Assembly: GCA_940671915.1 (NCBI GenBank)
Contig: CALNVZ010003435.1
Coordinates: 16,763,372-16,827,371, forward strand
Length of the DNA: 64,000 nucleotides
DNA from: Paracentrotus lividus
Taxonomy: Eukaryota > Echinodermata > Echinoidea > Camarodonta > Echinidae
Reading direction: 5' to 3'
Shown here one piece after another: positions 47,240 to 60,930 of this stretch (positions are counted from its first letter, which is position 1; each line of letters starts with the position of its first letter). The translations under genes and the position numbers were made by a program. The notes beneath the pieces were generated by a model. It was given only the letters and a program-made list of their open reading frames with translations. It did no database searches and was not told the DNA's origin.

Positions 47240-50200
47240 GAGTAACGGACTCGAAAGAGGGAGCGCCTGATTGTATATTAGTGTGTATATTTAGGGTTCA
47301 ATTCAAACCATCTTTATTGTCTTAAGAATTAAATGAACTTTATTTCTGGTGTTTCAGGACTCGTTAGACATGAAACGTGTTTATTTTTAAAACTAAATTC
47401 CATGCAATGCATTATGACGATCTGGATCAATGTAACATTTTTATAGCATTTTTTATCACACTCCCAGAGTATTTCTTTGACCTTCAGGAAAAAAAAAGAA
47501 CTATACTCATTGAAAAAGTTTTGAAAATATTAAGTATCGCATGTGAACAGCCCATTGGGAGGAAGCAACGGAACGAAGACACATGTAGTACTCGGGTTGT
47601 CGATAAAAGAGACTTTGCCGACAAAAGCTTTCGAATATTCTCAGCTAGCTCACAACCACTATGAAATCGATTTTATGAGACGTTCAAAAATGAGAAGGAG
47701 AGAGATGAGAGATAGAATCAGTCAATTTGAAAACAGGCAATGAGAAAGATGAAAATACAGAGGAGAGAGACTGAAGATGACGTTAGAGGGGGCTTGTATG
47801 GCCTAGGTGGTGAAAGAAGAATTTGTCAATGCCAAGAGCGGAGAGAATGCTCAAGAAAAATGAGAAGATTGGTTTTCTTTAGCCTGTCTGACGAGGTAAG
47901 GCCTGCCGATTGGAAATATGGCCGCTAGAACATGTGTGCAGAAGGCATGGAAATCGAGCGAGCTAAATTTAGGTTTCATCTGCAAATAATAATAATAGGC
48001 TGCTGTCAGCTGAGGAAAGCGGAGAATAAGGAACTGTTCGGTAAAAATGTTCCATAGAAAGGCATGAAAAGCCTTCATAGTTGGCTTCTGAAGCAATTTA
48101 TTTCATACAAATGAAATAAGTTGATATGCCTTCTCTCTCTCCTTGACAGATGTAGTATATCAATTCAGCTATCTTGAATTCCAGGGTAACTGAGAAGAGT
48201 ATAACAAAGTTGTTAGACCGACTTTTTTTTTCTTTCAAACATGAAGCGTTCAATTTCGTTTCCTATTAATTTCTGCTTGAATAGATGGTTTATAAATATA
48301 GATTTCATGAATATACTGCGTTTAGGATTTTACAATATCAAATTTGTTGATGCTAAGAGTGGCAAACTATGGTTGTTGAAGAGGGCGAACAACCAATAAC
48401 TGGTCGTAATTGTCATGTCACCGTTATTAGACGTGTTGGGTGTCCGGATACATGAATCTACATGATTTTTATTTGCAAAGCTTTACAAGTAATTTCATTT
48501 ATTTTTTTCAGCACAGAAAACATTATAGAAAAAAAATGTATTGATACTTATACTGTTGACGTATATTCCTTAGAAAAAAACAAGCCTTCTACGGCTCTGC
48601 AAAATAATACGAAATGTTACATTGTGTTAAATTGCAAACATGGACAACTGATGGATTTTTTTTTTTTTTTAATCATCTTATTGAAAATGAATATACAGTT
48701 ATTATCTTTTTGAGTATTAATCATGTAATCATGATAATAAAACTCTGATATTCATTGACAAGGAAAAAGATTGATCTTATTATTCTTTTGTCGATGATAC
48801 TCGTACTTCAAACTTGCACTAAATTGAACTTTGATACGTATGACTTTTACAATCATTTTATATATGAATTCTTACACGGTTCAAACCATTTCAAACAGTG
48901 ATAGATTTCCAGGGTGTATCATTTCATTCTATTTCCTCCTCTACAAACAATTATAATTTGCAACGGTTTGATAAACAATACCGACCTTTGAAAACTGACT
49001 GGTATGCATTAACGTCTACAGACCTTTCTTTCCTTTATCAATACATTTAGATATTGACTTACTGTAACCTTATCAGACAGTGATATATGAAACGAAGTGT
49101 AAATGCAGAGAGGATGTATAAGTTTCCCATTACAACATAGAGGTGTTAGATTTTAAACCCTCTATTTCCACTTGCAGTATCATTAAAACCTAATATCTCG
49201 TAGTATTAGCCACAAGAATAAGAGAACAAAGTAGATGTACGCATGATTATGTTTCCGTCTACGGTATTCCTTTGATACTGCAGCCCTTTTAGCGTGAATT
49301 GGCCGCATTAAATAAGACACAGCTATTCACCTTCAGAAAGGCGTTATTGTTCTCAAGTATCTCAGTTAGCACCCTTTTGGCTCTCACCAGAGCTAATGTA
49401 TTGATATTTTCCACTTTTATCAACGATAAATTGTTTTTGTTTTGATGTGTAGATAGGCATACAATTGCGATGTCACCCCAACGGTCTTGGGTATATCAAA
49501 TTCGTTATATCAATTTCATAAACACTAGGAGAAAGGAGTTCCTTCCAGAAACCCTGAGGACTAAATTGCCAACCGGACCTAGATTGTAAAGAGTTCATGC
49601 TTTATAGGTATTCTTCATTCTCTTACACTCCAATGACAATGTGATGGATGCAACACTCTCACTAGTCCGTCACGTGATAGCCAAGGTTCGATAGGATTTT
49701 CTAGGAGATTGGAAGAGAGTGAGATCTGGAAGAAAATAAGGAAGAAGAGTTGATGTGTTAGGAGAAAAATAGATACATGTATAAGAAATTTGAGATTTTT
49801 AATCAGTTGACTACGGAACGAACTGGGTATTTTTTCATTTCTTGTTTTTTTGTTTGTTTTTTTTTTTTAATTTATTTATTAAACCTGTTTGAATTTATTT
49901 GATAGACAGAGATCTAAGTGCGAGTGGGTTACCTGAGACAGACGAAGATGCAAATATACAAGAAGTGAGTCACATTTTGAAAACAGAATAATAAAATTCA
50001 TCGGGCGAATGCATACTTCTACTGTGTGCAGGCAAAACAGTTATTTAGGGTACGATAATAATATTAAAGAACAGAAATAGAAAATAGAGACAAAGTAAGA
50101 GGAAGAGTAACACATGAATAGGGGAAGTAGTTTATGTGAATGACAGAAAGACAGACACAAACCGACATAGACTGACGAGAAGAGAGGGAAAAGAATATAA

Positions 50201-53200
50201 ATAGATGCTGCTTAATGGGAACATGTCCAATCACATTCACAGCAGTGAAGATCCTACGTCTTAAACTGTCGAGCACTGTATTCGCGAGTCTACAGCGTCT
50301 AGTAAATTGCTTTCGGTATCAAGTTGTCCCAATGCTTGGCCAAGTTGCGGTCTCCCGTTCACATATTGATATACAGCGATGAAACCTCAGTAAATCCATG
50401 CTAATACTACTCCTCGTCTCTTGTTTCCATACCAAGGTATAGCAGCTATGCGTTAAATGCACTTGTCACGACTCCAAGACCCAATTGGCGCCTTCTGAAG
50501 TTCGAGGGAAGAGCGTCAAAGGGGTCGGGATGATTGGGAAGACTTTGGGGGCACTGGGATTTGACATGCTTATTTCGAATTCAACTTCATTGATGATTGC
50601 AATCAATTGAATCGTTAAAGGTATTGAAAAATGCAGCAATGGAGTCAAATTGATAATCTATGATTATAACTTTAGCAGGTTGTTTATTTCTCACATCTGT
50701 TATAAATGTACGAATCAACAGCTATAAAATATTATTTTCACAAAATGAAGCACTTTCCCCTTTATCCATCTAATCGATTGCTTGAGATAATTCCTTACTT
50801 AAGCCCCTAACGATATTTACAAATGATGCTAAAATGATTTATTCGTGAAATGAATGGACCTACTTACTACACTGAAGACTATGGGCTGCTATTAATCATA
50901 ATTATATTTGATTATCCGTGGCCGCGGTGAACATATTCTTTGGACCTATATTTTTGGACATTATAATAATCCTTTTCTTTGAATCTCATTTTGGTGAATA
51001 TTATATAGGGGCCATAAAAAAAAACACCTATTGGTTATCATGAAATTGTTATAAATAAGCTCGTAAAAAGTATATCATCTAATCTCGAAAAAGTAATAAA
51101 TTACGTAACACATCTTGTCAGTATAAAGAGAGATGTAGAAAAACATATTGAAGATGACAGGAACGGCGGCGGCGGGGGGGGGGGTGATGTTCATGACTTG
51201 GAGAAAAGTCTGGTATTCCTATGTATAAGCTCACCTCAAGATTTAATCGAAATGCCACAACCTGAGGAGGTGTTTGTAACTCAGCGAGAAGGATTGGTTT
51301 TGCATCATCCTCTGGGGGAACGCATGCCAAACATGTATGTTAATGAATGTTCGCTATGTGCAAGGAAATGTCTCTCCACAAATTCTAAAGTGATCCCTCA
51401 CTGGGTGTATTGCGCTGGAGATGCAGTATCTAAAAAAAAATGGACAGAGCGATGTTTGTTCATCTAGGAGCTTCTCGGTATAGTGGTATGCGCTTTTGAC
51501 ACTCGAGCCAATTAGATTAACGGTTCGTGTCTCTAGCCGGTGTATATGTATATTGTCTGCTAAAACCTGAGCAAAAATTTTGGCTCATCTTGGCTTCAAA
51601 GTGGGAGCGCCATGGTGTAGTGGTTGTATAACTTCATACTCTATCAGAATGTTAAGTGTCCTAACCTTTACCAAGTGCTTAGGACAAATCATAAAAAATT
51701 AATCATATTTTTTACGTGTAATTGAATCTTACTTGAATCTCAAGTAAGACGGTCAAGGGACCGAATCTCTTTTCACGACGTGACAGGGGTTTTCCTCCTT
51801 GACATTGCATTCTTCCAAGAGAGATGATAAGGCAATAAGAATATTAAGTATAGAAATCACTGTGGAAGCAAATAGAGAATTCATATCATAATGAGCTATA
51901 CAATTACGGTATTGCCATTAACTGAATCCTTAAGATGATGAAAATGGTGATAACTTTGATTTTCCATGTTGGAAAGAGATGGGGACAAAGGTCATTTAGC
52001 AGTAAGCAATTATACGTATTGGCTTTACGAGACTTTACAGGACTTTCGAGGTGATATATGATATATGATAGTAATTTTGTGTAAATGCATTAAATGACGA
52101 TATGTTTGATTGACGTCATAAAGTTTACAAATAAATAAAGATAGTGTCGGTATTTGATATCCAGTCTGATTTCATAGACATACTGTATAAACAATGTTCC
52201 TGTCAATGGGCAGGGTTTAATTTGGTCATATTATGTTGCGGTCGGCTGACAATTGACAATTGTGCCCAATCATCCAAATTGCCCTAGACCATTCCAATCT
52301 GCATTTCGTTTACTTTGGGTAATACCGACAATCTCAAATCTCTCTCTCTCGATCTTACGTCTTCTCTTTCTGATGTTGGTTCACTGACGTCTGCGTGGCG
52401 TGGAGCGATATGGCCTCGGTAGTTCAACAAATTAGTATTTTCATCCCCGCAACGACATTTGACTAAATCTTGTTGAAATCCGTTTTGATTTTCAGTTGGA
52501 ATTGGATTAGGCGTAGAGCTCTGTCGACTGCTGTGTGCAGAATGCCTGTTTCATGAAAGCTGAGGAAACATTTACATAAAATTGCGACGATAAAGTTCCG
52601 AAACTTGATTGCCTTCGCTCTAGTTTTGTTTTGCCAATTGGGATTCTATTTTATTTCACCAAGCTGAAATAAATGTTTATCTAATGCATTAAGTACCCAA
52701 GATTGAAGCTTGTTTGATTTGATAAATCTTTATAATTATTGTGTTATGTTTATCACCCTAACCGACAAGAGATTGTATTGAGTGTAAATTGAGTTGGCCT
52801 TTAGAATAGAAAATAGGACGAATGCGCCCAGGTTCGAAGAGAAGACATATTTGAGCAAGTAATTTGAACAATGTTCGTAATCAAATGGAAAGAAAATCAC
52901 TCCCACCCTGATTTGTATGATGGTTAAAACTATAATTAAATAAATATTATCATTGGTCATGCAATTGGAAATGCAAATGGAAATTGCAAATGTGGTTGAC
53001 CTCATTCTTGGTTAGTGATTAATTAAACGTAAAATAAAGGAAAACTTAACTTTAAAAAAAAAAAAGCTTTTTAATTTTTGCTGGGAGGTTTACAAAGAAA
53101 TGATTAGCTTTCTAAAGCAATGATTAAAACAAAAGTTGGCGCTGACTATCTTTCAAATTAGGTCAGTTATATTTTGATTATACCGTAAAAGTTACTTAGC

Positions 53201-53532
53201 AAATGAATTGAATTCATTTTGGAAATTAGAATAATGTTTTTATTGGTGCAAAGTCGTTTTTGGCTTCTGAAGATAACATTCTTATTTTAAATCATTACCT
53301 CTATCTATGTCACCATGGCGGAAGTAAAAATGATCTCATCCAAAATTCAGTTTTGTTTATGATTTGACGAAATGGATGCAACATTATTTAATGAGTCAGC
53401 TACATTGTTCACTTTTTTCGTTCTTTTGTTCGGGTAGAAATTTTGTCTTAGACATTTTAAGTTCAAATTCAATATTCATAATGAAATTTCAATCTCAAAC
53501 TCAATTCTTATTTGGGAGAGTGTATTAAATCC

Positions 53533-53537
<5 letters not shown>
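47240..53537. other. intronic DNA, no gene seen
   Basis: Long AT-rich stretch. Purine-rich patches lie at 47690-47760 and 49690-49790. An 89-codon frame (51198-51467) reads plausibly, but it opens with TTG and I recognise nothing in it. Two tRNA-A-box-like words (GGTATAGTGGTATGCG at 51479 and GGTGTAGTGGTTG at 51615) could be SINE remnants. T-runs are at 48659-48671 and 49859-49868. Confidence 0.4.
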
Positions 53538-53564
<27 letters not shown>

Positions 53565-53565
53565 A
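53538..53565 (+). repeat. (CT)n microsatellite
   Basis: About 13 CT units, one of the few long CT tracts on the plus strand. Confidence 0.9.
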
Positions 53566-54933
53566 CGGAGAAATACGTTTAATCTTGATTAATAAGATCA
53601 CTCATAATTTACCGAACGCTGTTTGTCTCCGCCCTTACGTTATAGGTATATTCATTCGATTACTTCCACTATGTATTAGCTTTCATACCACGCGATTTTT
53701 AGACTTTCATCGTCTTCAATACTCTTCGATCCACCCTGTATGATAGATTGAATATCAAAAAGCAATATGGGACGGGAAGCTTGTGAAACGTAGTGAATTT
53801 TCAGCTGTAATGCGGGGGAAATATCTGGCAGCGAGTAGAGATAAATCAATAAAGTAAATTTCACCGGTTCTTTGGTAATTTCATTTGGTTCTTATGGTAG
53901 GTAAAGTGTGTAATGCGGTGGGGGAAGATCACCATGGGTAGATGCATTTACCCTTTATGGTTCTGCTCTGTAGGGGCATTGCTCCCGTGAGAACACCGGT
54001 GGAAAAGTACAAGTGCTCTGCGCTGGTTGGCATGATCTTTTCACGTGCATTTTGATTGTCGTTTGCAAAGTCTTTACCGTGGTTTTAAAGGTGATAAGTC
54101 ACTTTTTATCGTTTCAAAGGGAAAAAATATGAGATTTCACTTTTTTTTTTTTTTTTTTTTACAGTGTAGAATATATTAAATGCACATCCCATGTATAATT
54201 TATTAAAGTGGTATAGTAAAAAGATTAAAACATCGCATTGAATTATAAATCCTTTGAGAAAATTGGTATGGCTTCCCTTATTCACCACACACAACATTTA
54301 ATAATCATTGTACAGATTAGATGTGGTGTCCCAGTCACTGTTGAGATGTCATGTGATAGATCTAACGTAGATATGGACATGTTTTTGGGTCATTATTATG
54401 GTTTAAAACGCAAAAATTAATACAAATTACCTTCATATATTTTTTTATTCTTAATTCATAAATGCAATTAATGTTTATTGAGGTGCTGGTGACCTGTCAA
54501 TTATGATTTATGTCTACCCTTAAAAAAAAAACAATTATATTTTTATTACCCCTAGTAATTCTTTAATTGTTCTTTGTTTATGTTACCGGCATTAGTTTTG
54601 CGATTGTGATGTGATCGGCTAATAATAATTATGTAATAAATAATGCCTCATCAACAAAATATACCCTTCCACTGTTTCATTAATCTGGTACGGTTTATCA
54701 TTATGATTATCATAACTGTCAAAATAATGGTACATGTTCAATTTGTAACGCGATAAGAAACCGTATATTAATATGCTATAAAAAGTGCCTTTTGATTGCC
54801 GCTTCATTATTGTGCATTTTATATGTTACCATCATTAGTATTATTGTTGTAATGTAATCAGCTATTAATTTACAATTACGGGTACACAGCGTTCATTTCC
54901 CTTTCCATTAATCTATAGTCACTGTGTATCATT

Positions 54934-54935
<2 letters not shown>

Positions 54936-54969
<34 letters not shown>

Positions 54970-54974
54970 CATAC

Positions 54975-55009
<35 letters not shown>

Positions 55010-55226
55010 TTAATAACTTAATTTACCCAGGGTAGCAACTTCAGCTCTTAATGAACTGTTCTTTTAGCGAGCCCTGCATAATATAACATTATTATTACCC
55101 CTCTCCATTCCCAAATACAGAGCGCCTGGCTAGAAGGCAGGGGGTCCCATTTTTCAAGTCTTTGGTATGACCCGACCGGGGATCGAACCCACGGTCTCCC
55201 GTTCATGAGGCAGACGCTCTACTGAT
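54936..55226 (-). mobile_element. complete-looking tRNA-headed SINE with (TTA)n tail
   Basis: On the minus strand a tRNA-like head (GGCGTAATCAGTAGAGCGTC, CAT at the anticodon position, B box GGTTCGATCCC, then CGGTCGGGTCAT) occupies about 55150-55226. A body of about 130 bp follows (CATACCAAAGACTTG, CCAGGCGCTCTGTATTTGGG, AACAGTTCATTAAGAGCTGA, GCTACCCTGGGTAAATTAA). It ends in a (TTA/ATT)n tail at 54936-55018. Head, body and simple-repeat tail in this order are the hallmark of a Pol III retroposon. Sea urchin SINEs of this kind are known, but the subfamily is not assigned here. Confidence 0.75.
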
Positions 55227-55877
55227 TACGCCAACATGTTACACGATTATAAATCGCTAAGTTGGGGGAATAGGAGAGGAACTAAAACCAAAATGTATAA
55301 TGAAAATAACAAGGAAAGGAAATTAAGAATAGCGCTGCCGTCAAATTTCCACTTTTTGTTTGTGAGTGTGTCCTGGAGTAACAATTATTGTTATCGCATA
55401 TTTATGCTTTATACACTTACTTTTGAAAATGAAAGAATTTAACAAAATAAATCGCCTTTAATGATTAAAATACTTCAGTTACCCCGTTTTATACTGATTA
55501 AAAAAAATGGTCAAGTATACGCTGACTGTATCCACAGGCACTGTAAGATTGATATTTAACTATCTTTACAGATCACTTTGCTATTCCTGTCGGAGAATAG
55601 GATCCCTGATTGAAAAAGACAATTTATTAAATTATGAAATACGACCTTGTCGGGCCCTTAGATTAATTGCCGCTTGTCCTGCATTATGCAAATCAAAATA
55701 CCCCCAGGACTAATAGGAAGTACCTTTCATAGCTGTATCTTTGTGACCTGGATATACTCGTCTTAAAGGTCATCTGTAGACCCTGTGGTGATTTCAAAGT
55801 GTTGCGGAAACGAGGAAAATGTATGATGATGACAGTTTTATCAATGAGTCCTTTGGATATCGGTACATTGATATTGA

Positions 55878-56902
55878 TATGTGGGACTGCAGTGGAAAGA
55901 TGATTTATACTGGAGACCGCATGCTTAGCTTTTTTTTTTTTTTTTTTTTTTGTATATAAAGGAAGTGTGTGATATAGACATGATATAGGGGAGACTGGGG
56001 TAATTATGGCCCCCTTTTCACATTTCCTATTACTACCATTAAATGAAAAGTCCAATGATATTCTTATTATGTAAAAATACAGTCAATCTATATACCTGTA
56101 ATATACAAAAGAAAGTATAAACCTGCTACTTCTCATTTGCATATTAATTACCATTATGTTAATAACTTAGGGGGGCCATAATTACCCCACAGGTTGGGGT
56201 ATTTATGGCCCCTATTGCAATGACTTTATGAATTCAAACATATTATGCTAATTAATGATGGTAATGTATAATAACTGTTGTTGGGTATTCCTAATACACT
56301 TATCAACCACCAACAATGATTAAGTCAATAATTGGTTCAGCCAAAATGTTGAAATTTTGCAATCAAAGTAATACATATATTTATGTACAAAATCGTACAA
56401 GTTAATGTCCCCATCTACGCTTATCTGCGCTATACACTGTTTGTGCATTGGGGGCCATAATTACCCCAAATGACATTTTCAATTTGATCCCCCTTTACAG
56501 CTCTACTATTGAAGATATTTAGGTGAATGTTTTTCTGTTGTGTTTTTTAATTCCTATTGTTTCAGTTTCAATCAAAATTTCATCTTAAATGATTTTAATT
56601 AATGATATCACAACCTACATAAAAAAGCAGACTTGCCACTTTCCAACGAACAGAATTGTAATTGCCGTACATTTTAGGCTCCCCTAAGCACAAAATTTCA
56701 TGTAAATGGCTTATTTTTCTCATATGATAGTAGGAAGAGTTTAGCTAGGCATGTGTAAAAATTAAATTATCATTGTGTAATGCAGCAAAGAATTATAAGC
56801 TCTCAAAGACAAAGGGGCCATAATTACCCCATGGCCATAATAACCCCAGTCTCCCCTATATCAATACACGGGACTGCAATGGAAAGATACTCGTTGGAAA
56901 CC
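55878..56902 (+). repeat. about 40 bp direct repeats bracketing the 56 kb TIR element
   Basis: GGGACTGCAGTGGAAAGATG..GAGACC at 55880-55917 recurs as GGGACTGCAATGGAAAGATA..GAAACC at 56869-56902, immediately outside each side of the element at 55982-56862. The copies differ at several bases. Confidence 0.6.
55982..56862. mobile_element. 0.88 kb TIR element with GGGGTAATTATGGCCCC ends
   Basis: The left end GATATAGGGGAGACTGGGGT-AATTATGGCCCCC and the inverted right end GATATAGGGGAGACTGGGGT-TATTATGGCC match closely. The word GGGGCCATAATTACCCC recurs internally near 56173, 56452 and 56814, with TTGGGGTATTTATGGCCCC near 56195. The AT-rich interior has no transposase ORF. Confidence 0.8.
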
Positions 56903-59210
56903 TTGTGTGTGCTAAAGTTTGGCATACTTTATTCTTCTTCTCTTTTAATTGTTTTAACACTGAATATGAACCAGATACTGGCGGTATTTTGCATTATGTG
57001 ACATTTATGATTTTTTGTGAAGTGCAAATAAAAGAAAACTTTAATATTACAACGATGCACCACCCTAATCACGTGACAGTCAATAATAGTAGCATATGTG
57101 ACGTCATGCGGGTATCATGGGTCGATGGATTCACTGTGGTTTGTCATAAGCAGTTAAAGGTCACGCTGTGGCAGGAATCTAGGTCCCTCCCATATCCCAT
57201 CTCGCTATCTGCATGATAGCACGGATTAACTTTTTTAAAGGGATTATTTAATGTCATTCAGGATATTTAAAACAAATCACTCTTTCAGCTAATGCTGTAA
57301 TCATAATTGCAAACCTTTAGGTCAGAAAGGAATTGCCTAATATCTTAAGCAAATCGGTCTTTTAATTGCCGAGATATTGATATCACTATTTCAGCTTATT
57401 TTATTCACTTGGCACAGCATTTCATGCACTGGCCTCACGAATGACACATTTCCTTTAAAGGTACAATGGAACAATTCGTCAAAGAGTGTTGATTGAAACT
57501 CAAAAGTTCTTTCAGTCTCAAGTTTAACTAACTTTTATTTAAATACATTTAAATTAGATTATAATTGTACAGTAAAGCGGTCATTCTTCTAAATTTGTAT
57601 TTTTTATTAGCGCTTATAGAAGGCATTTTAATCAAAGAAGAGGGGCAGATCTGGAATATACCATGACCTAACCGTTCACGTCTATGTTACTTGTGTTCCG
57701 TTTTGTTAAAAACAAAGTCGCCGCTCATATTGAAACATCACATATAGAGATGGGGATAGAGAAGTAGAGAAGGAAAAAAGAGATTGAGAAAATAGCTTTG
57801 AATGAGAAAGGGAAGATGGAGAGAAAAGGAAATAGTGAAAGAAGATGAAAGAGAGGAGAGAAGACATGGATTATATGATCTATATTAGGAGCACACCTCC
57901 GGCAGGTGTTTTACGTTCCGCATCAGTCGAATCCACTGGTTCCTTTTCCAATATGCCATCCTATGCATTGCGGAATCTAATTTCCTGATCGACGCTTCCA
58001 AAGAAAAAAAACTCTTCCAAAAACTATGATATGTTCTGGTTTTCCCCGATAACTCCTCCAGTGGCCATATATTTAAAGGGAACAATCGTTCACCAGGATT
58101 ATCCCCATCGGGTGTCGAGCATATATGTCTCTCTTGATCAGAACTGTTTACCCCTTAGGCTTAGTACTTAACTTTCTCTCTGGAGCATATTAAGAAGGAG
58201 TTTCTCTGCAGACAGCGTGCCGTTATGAAATTGAATGTTCGCATAAAAATTACGCCATACAGGCCCGTTTACTCCGTGATATGTATATATTTTCTGTATA
58301 CGTAAGAAAAATAATGGTAATTTGGTTCTAATTGTGCTTGGTTAAAATACAGTTTGTTTGTAATATAAATTTTACAATTTTGAAGGAGACCTATAAAAAC
58401 ATTTTATTTATTATACTTTCGATTGACATAATTGTAATTATTTAAATTCATATCTTAATAAATAATTCGATTGGACTATTAACGAACGATATCCTGATCA
58501 TATATTATTCTTAGTTAAAAAACAGTTTTATTATCCCTATTTGTATGCATTCCACCTGTCCGAACTGTTGTAGGTCAAATATTTGACCATTTAAGGGGAA
58601 TTAATTTAAGTCCACATTTTATGAAAATCAAAGCCTTCTCTGTCTTTATGACATAATGACGTGTTCCGATCAAAAGTCATAACGAAGAAAGTTACCAACA
58701 AAAAAAAAAAAATCACACACATTTCAAAATCGAATAAAAAATGCAATACATCTGGAAAGGAAAGCGAGAAAGGAATTGATTTTAATCAAGTCCGTTAACG
58801 AAATTTCATTGTCGCAGGGGAGTGAATTAAATCAGAATTGAAATGAAGATGTAAACCTTTCTGCCTCTCATTGTCACAGAGCAAGATCAATCGAATGAAA
58901 TGCAATATCCCATTGTTCATATATCTCTATATCTCGTTGACATGGACGTGCAAGACTGAGATAATGGCAACTCTAAAATCAATTTGTTTTCTTAGCCCTT
59001 CGTCTCCCGGGTGTTCCAACTATAGCCGAAGCCTGTCAGCTTCTCAAAACACACGTACCTTTCGACGACCAAATATTAATTTAGATTGCACTGTGTGTTA
59101 AGCTCACCTTGCCCTTGAATTGATATTGAGTGCATGGGAGAATAAAGGTTTGGGATTGGTCTCAATATTGAATTATTAGTCTTAAAATTAAAGCAGCATA
59201 TACAATAGGT
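56863..59210. other. intronic DNA, no gene seen
   Basis: A few open frames of up to about 100 codons (such as 56905-57216) lack domains. A purine-rich stretch is at 57745-57870 and an A-run near 58699. Confidence 0.4.
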
Positions 59211-59214
59211 GGAA

Positions 59215-59455
59215 TCTCATGTTGCGAAGACGTCTTCGAGACCCCGAAACGTCTCAGAGACATCTCTGACAGTCGTCTTCGCGACGGAAAAAATCTCATA
59301 GATATTATGAACACGATCGTTTTTCCTTCGACTCATGAGACGTTGCCGATATTCATGCGACGTCTCCGAGAGGTCTCCACGACTAGTTTCAAACCCGTCT
59401 CAAACTAGTCTCTAACTGTCTGAAATCCCTCTCATGGCAACTGAAATACCATCAC
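59215..59455. repeat. GTCTC/GAGAC-rich block
   Basis: The pentamer GTCTC or GAGAC occurs about ten times in about 240 bp, with larger words GAAGACGTCTTCGAGAC, GAGACGTTGCC and GCGACGTCTCCGAGAGG, and an inverted pair CGACGGAAAAAATC / GATCGTTTTTCCTTCG. No clear termini are found. Confidence 0.45.
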
Positions 59456-60369
59456 TAGGCGTATCCACCAGGTAGAATTAAGGTCGACGCCTCATACCCA
59501 ACCCCTTTCCAATTTCGTTTCGACACTGCATCATCCGCCTCTTTTTTTAACCCTAAAAGGGCTGATTTGTTTTATAGTCATCTTATGGCCGGGGGATTCC
59601 ACCCCCCCCCTTGAGATCTCGGTTGTTGACCGCGCAATCGCGACGAAAAGCGCCACGCACCTCACCCGGGACGTAATCTCCAAAATTGCAAAGTCAAATG
59701 TTCCCAAAAAAATTCGGTATTAACTAATTATGCTAATTTATGCATAAATTTAAACATTGTTTTAAATAATTAAATGATGCTCCAAAGCTGCTATTATTTA
59801 TTTTTTATTTATAAACTCTTTGTGAGATTCTAATATAATGGATTTTAAAAACAATCCTTATCTAATTAATTTCTTATGTATTTCATTGTTTTTTAATTTT
59901 TTTTATGTATTTCTTTGTTTTTCGACCTTTTTGGTTTTCTAATGTTTTTTTGATGAGAATTGTCGAAAACATTATCACGACAAGAAAGAATCAAAAACTA
60001 ATTGACTTGAACCAGTGAAAGCAAAAATAATTATACATTTATGAATAAATACATTTGTATGGGATTTGTACACGAAATCACGTTTTGAGCAATTTTCGGT
60101 CTGAAGAGCACGTACAAAATGTTGCGTAACTTTAGAACCGCGTAACTGGACGTCGCAAATTTGGTCTTAAATGTGGCGCTAGACTTAAAAGAAAAAAGTC
60201 ACGTGTCGACAGCTTTATGCGTTACTGAGATCTTGCGCGAAACGTCGAGGGGCAGGGGCGGAATCAGCCCCAGACCTTTTAGAGTTAAATGAGCGTGCAT
60301 GATATGTACTTGAGTTTGACATGTAGTCAAATTATACCATTGGTGTTGACAGATGGATGAGAACCAAGA

Positions 60370-60930
60370 CATGGATATGGGGAGGAGGTGGAAGAGAATG
60401 GAAGGGATTGAAGTGGTGGGGTGCGAATTATTTTAATAGCTGCCAATATTTTTTTTTCCGCCATTGCTTATGGCGTTTCGTTTTTAAGGATGGAGAATAG
60501 GGCAAAGGAATAGGAGAAGGAGATGGGAAGGAGGAGAAGGAAGGTTAGAAAGATGGGGAGGAGGAAAAAGAGGAGAAAGAAAAGGGAGGGCATTTGATTG
60601 ATGGTATCAGGGACTCTTCAGATATATGTATCTCTGGCCTTAATGGCTTTTCGACTGTGATTGAAGCCAGAAAAGGTCAAAAGAAGAGGGAAGAGGGAGG
60701 AGAAGAGGGAGGGGAGGAGGAGGGAGATAAGGAGGGGTTTGATTGACGATACTCAGGACGCACTTAATACAGGCCAAGTTTAGATTTGACTGCCGTTGAT
60801 GCGATGGCATTGGACTGTGATTGACGAAGAAGAAGAAGAAGAAGGGGACCGATAAAGGATACGCGTCGTAATAAATTGCATTATTGCGGGCCAGATTTGA
60901 CGATTAATTCAATTGGTGGGGTAGGGTGCG
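60370..60930 (+). repeat. polypurine tracts in about three diverged repeat units
   Basis: G/A-only tracts (60490-60590, 60670-60737, 60826-60846) alternate with related T-rich segments: TTTGATTGATGGTATCAGGG, then TTTGATTGACGATACTCAGG, then CCGATAAAGGATACGCG. The first two carry GGACTGTGATTGA-like words (CGACTGTGATTGAAG, GGACTGTGATTGACGAAG). Confidence 0.55.

Noticed and set aside
51198-51467. 89-codon frame with Cys-rich ECSLCARKC
   Set aside because: It has no ATG at the start, no clear acceptor or donor, and I cannot match it to any family. Left as unsupported.
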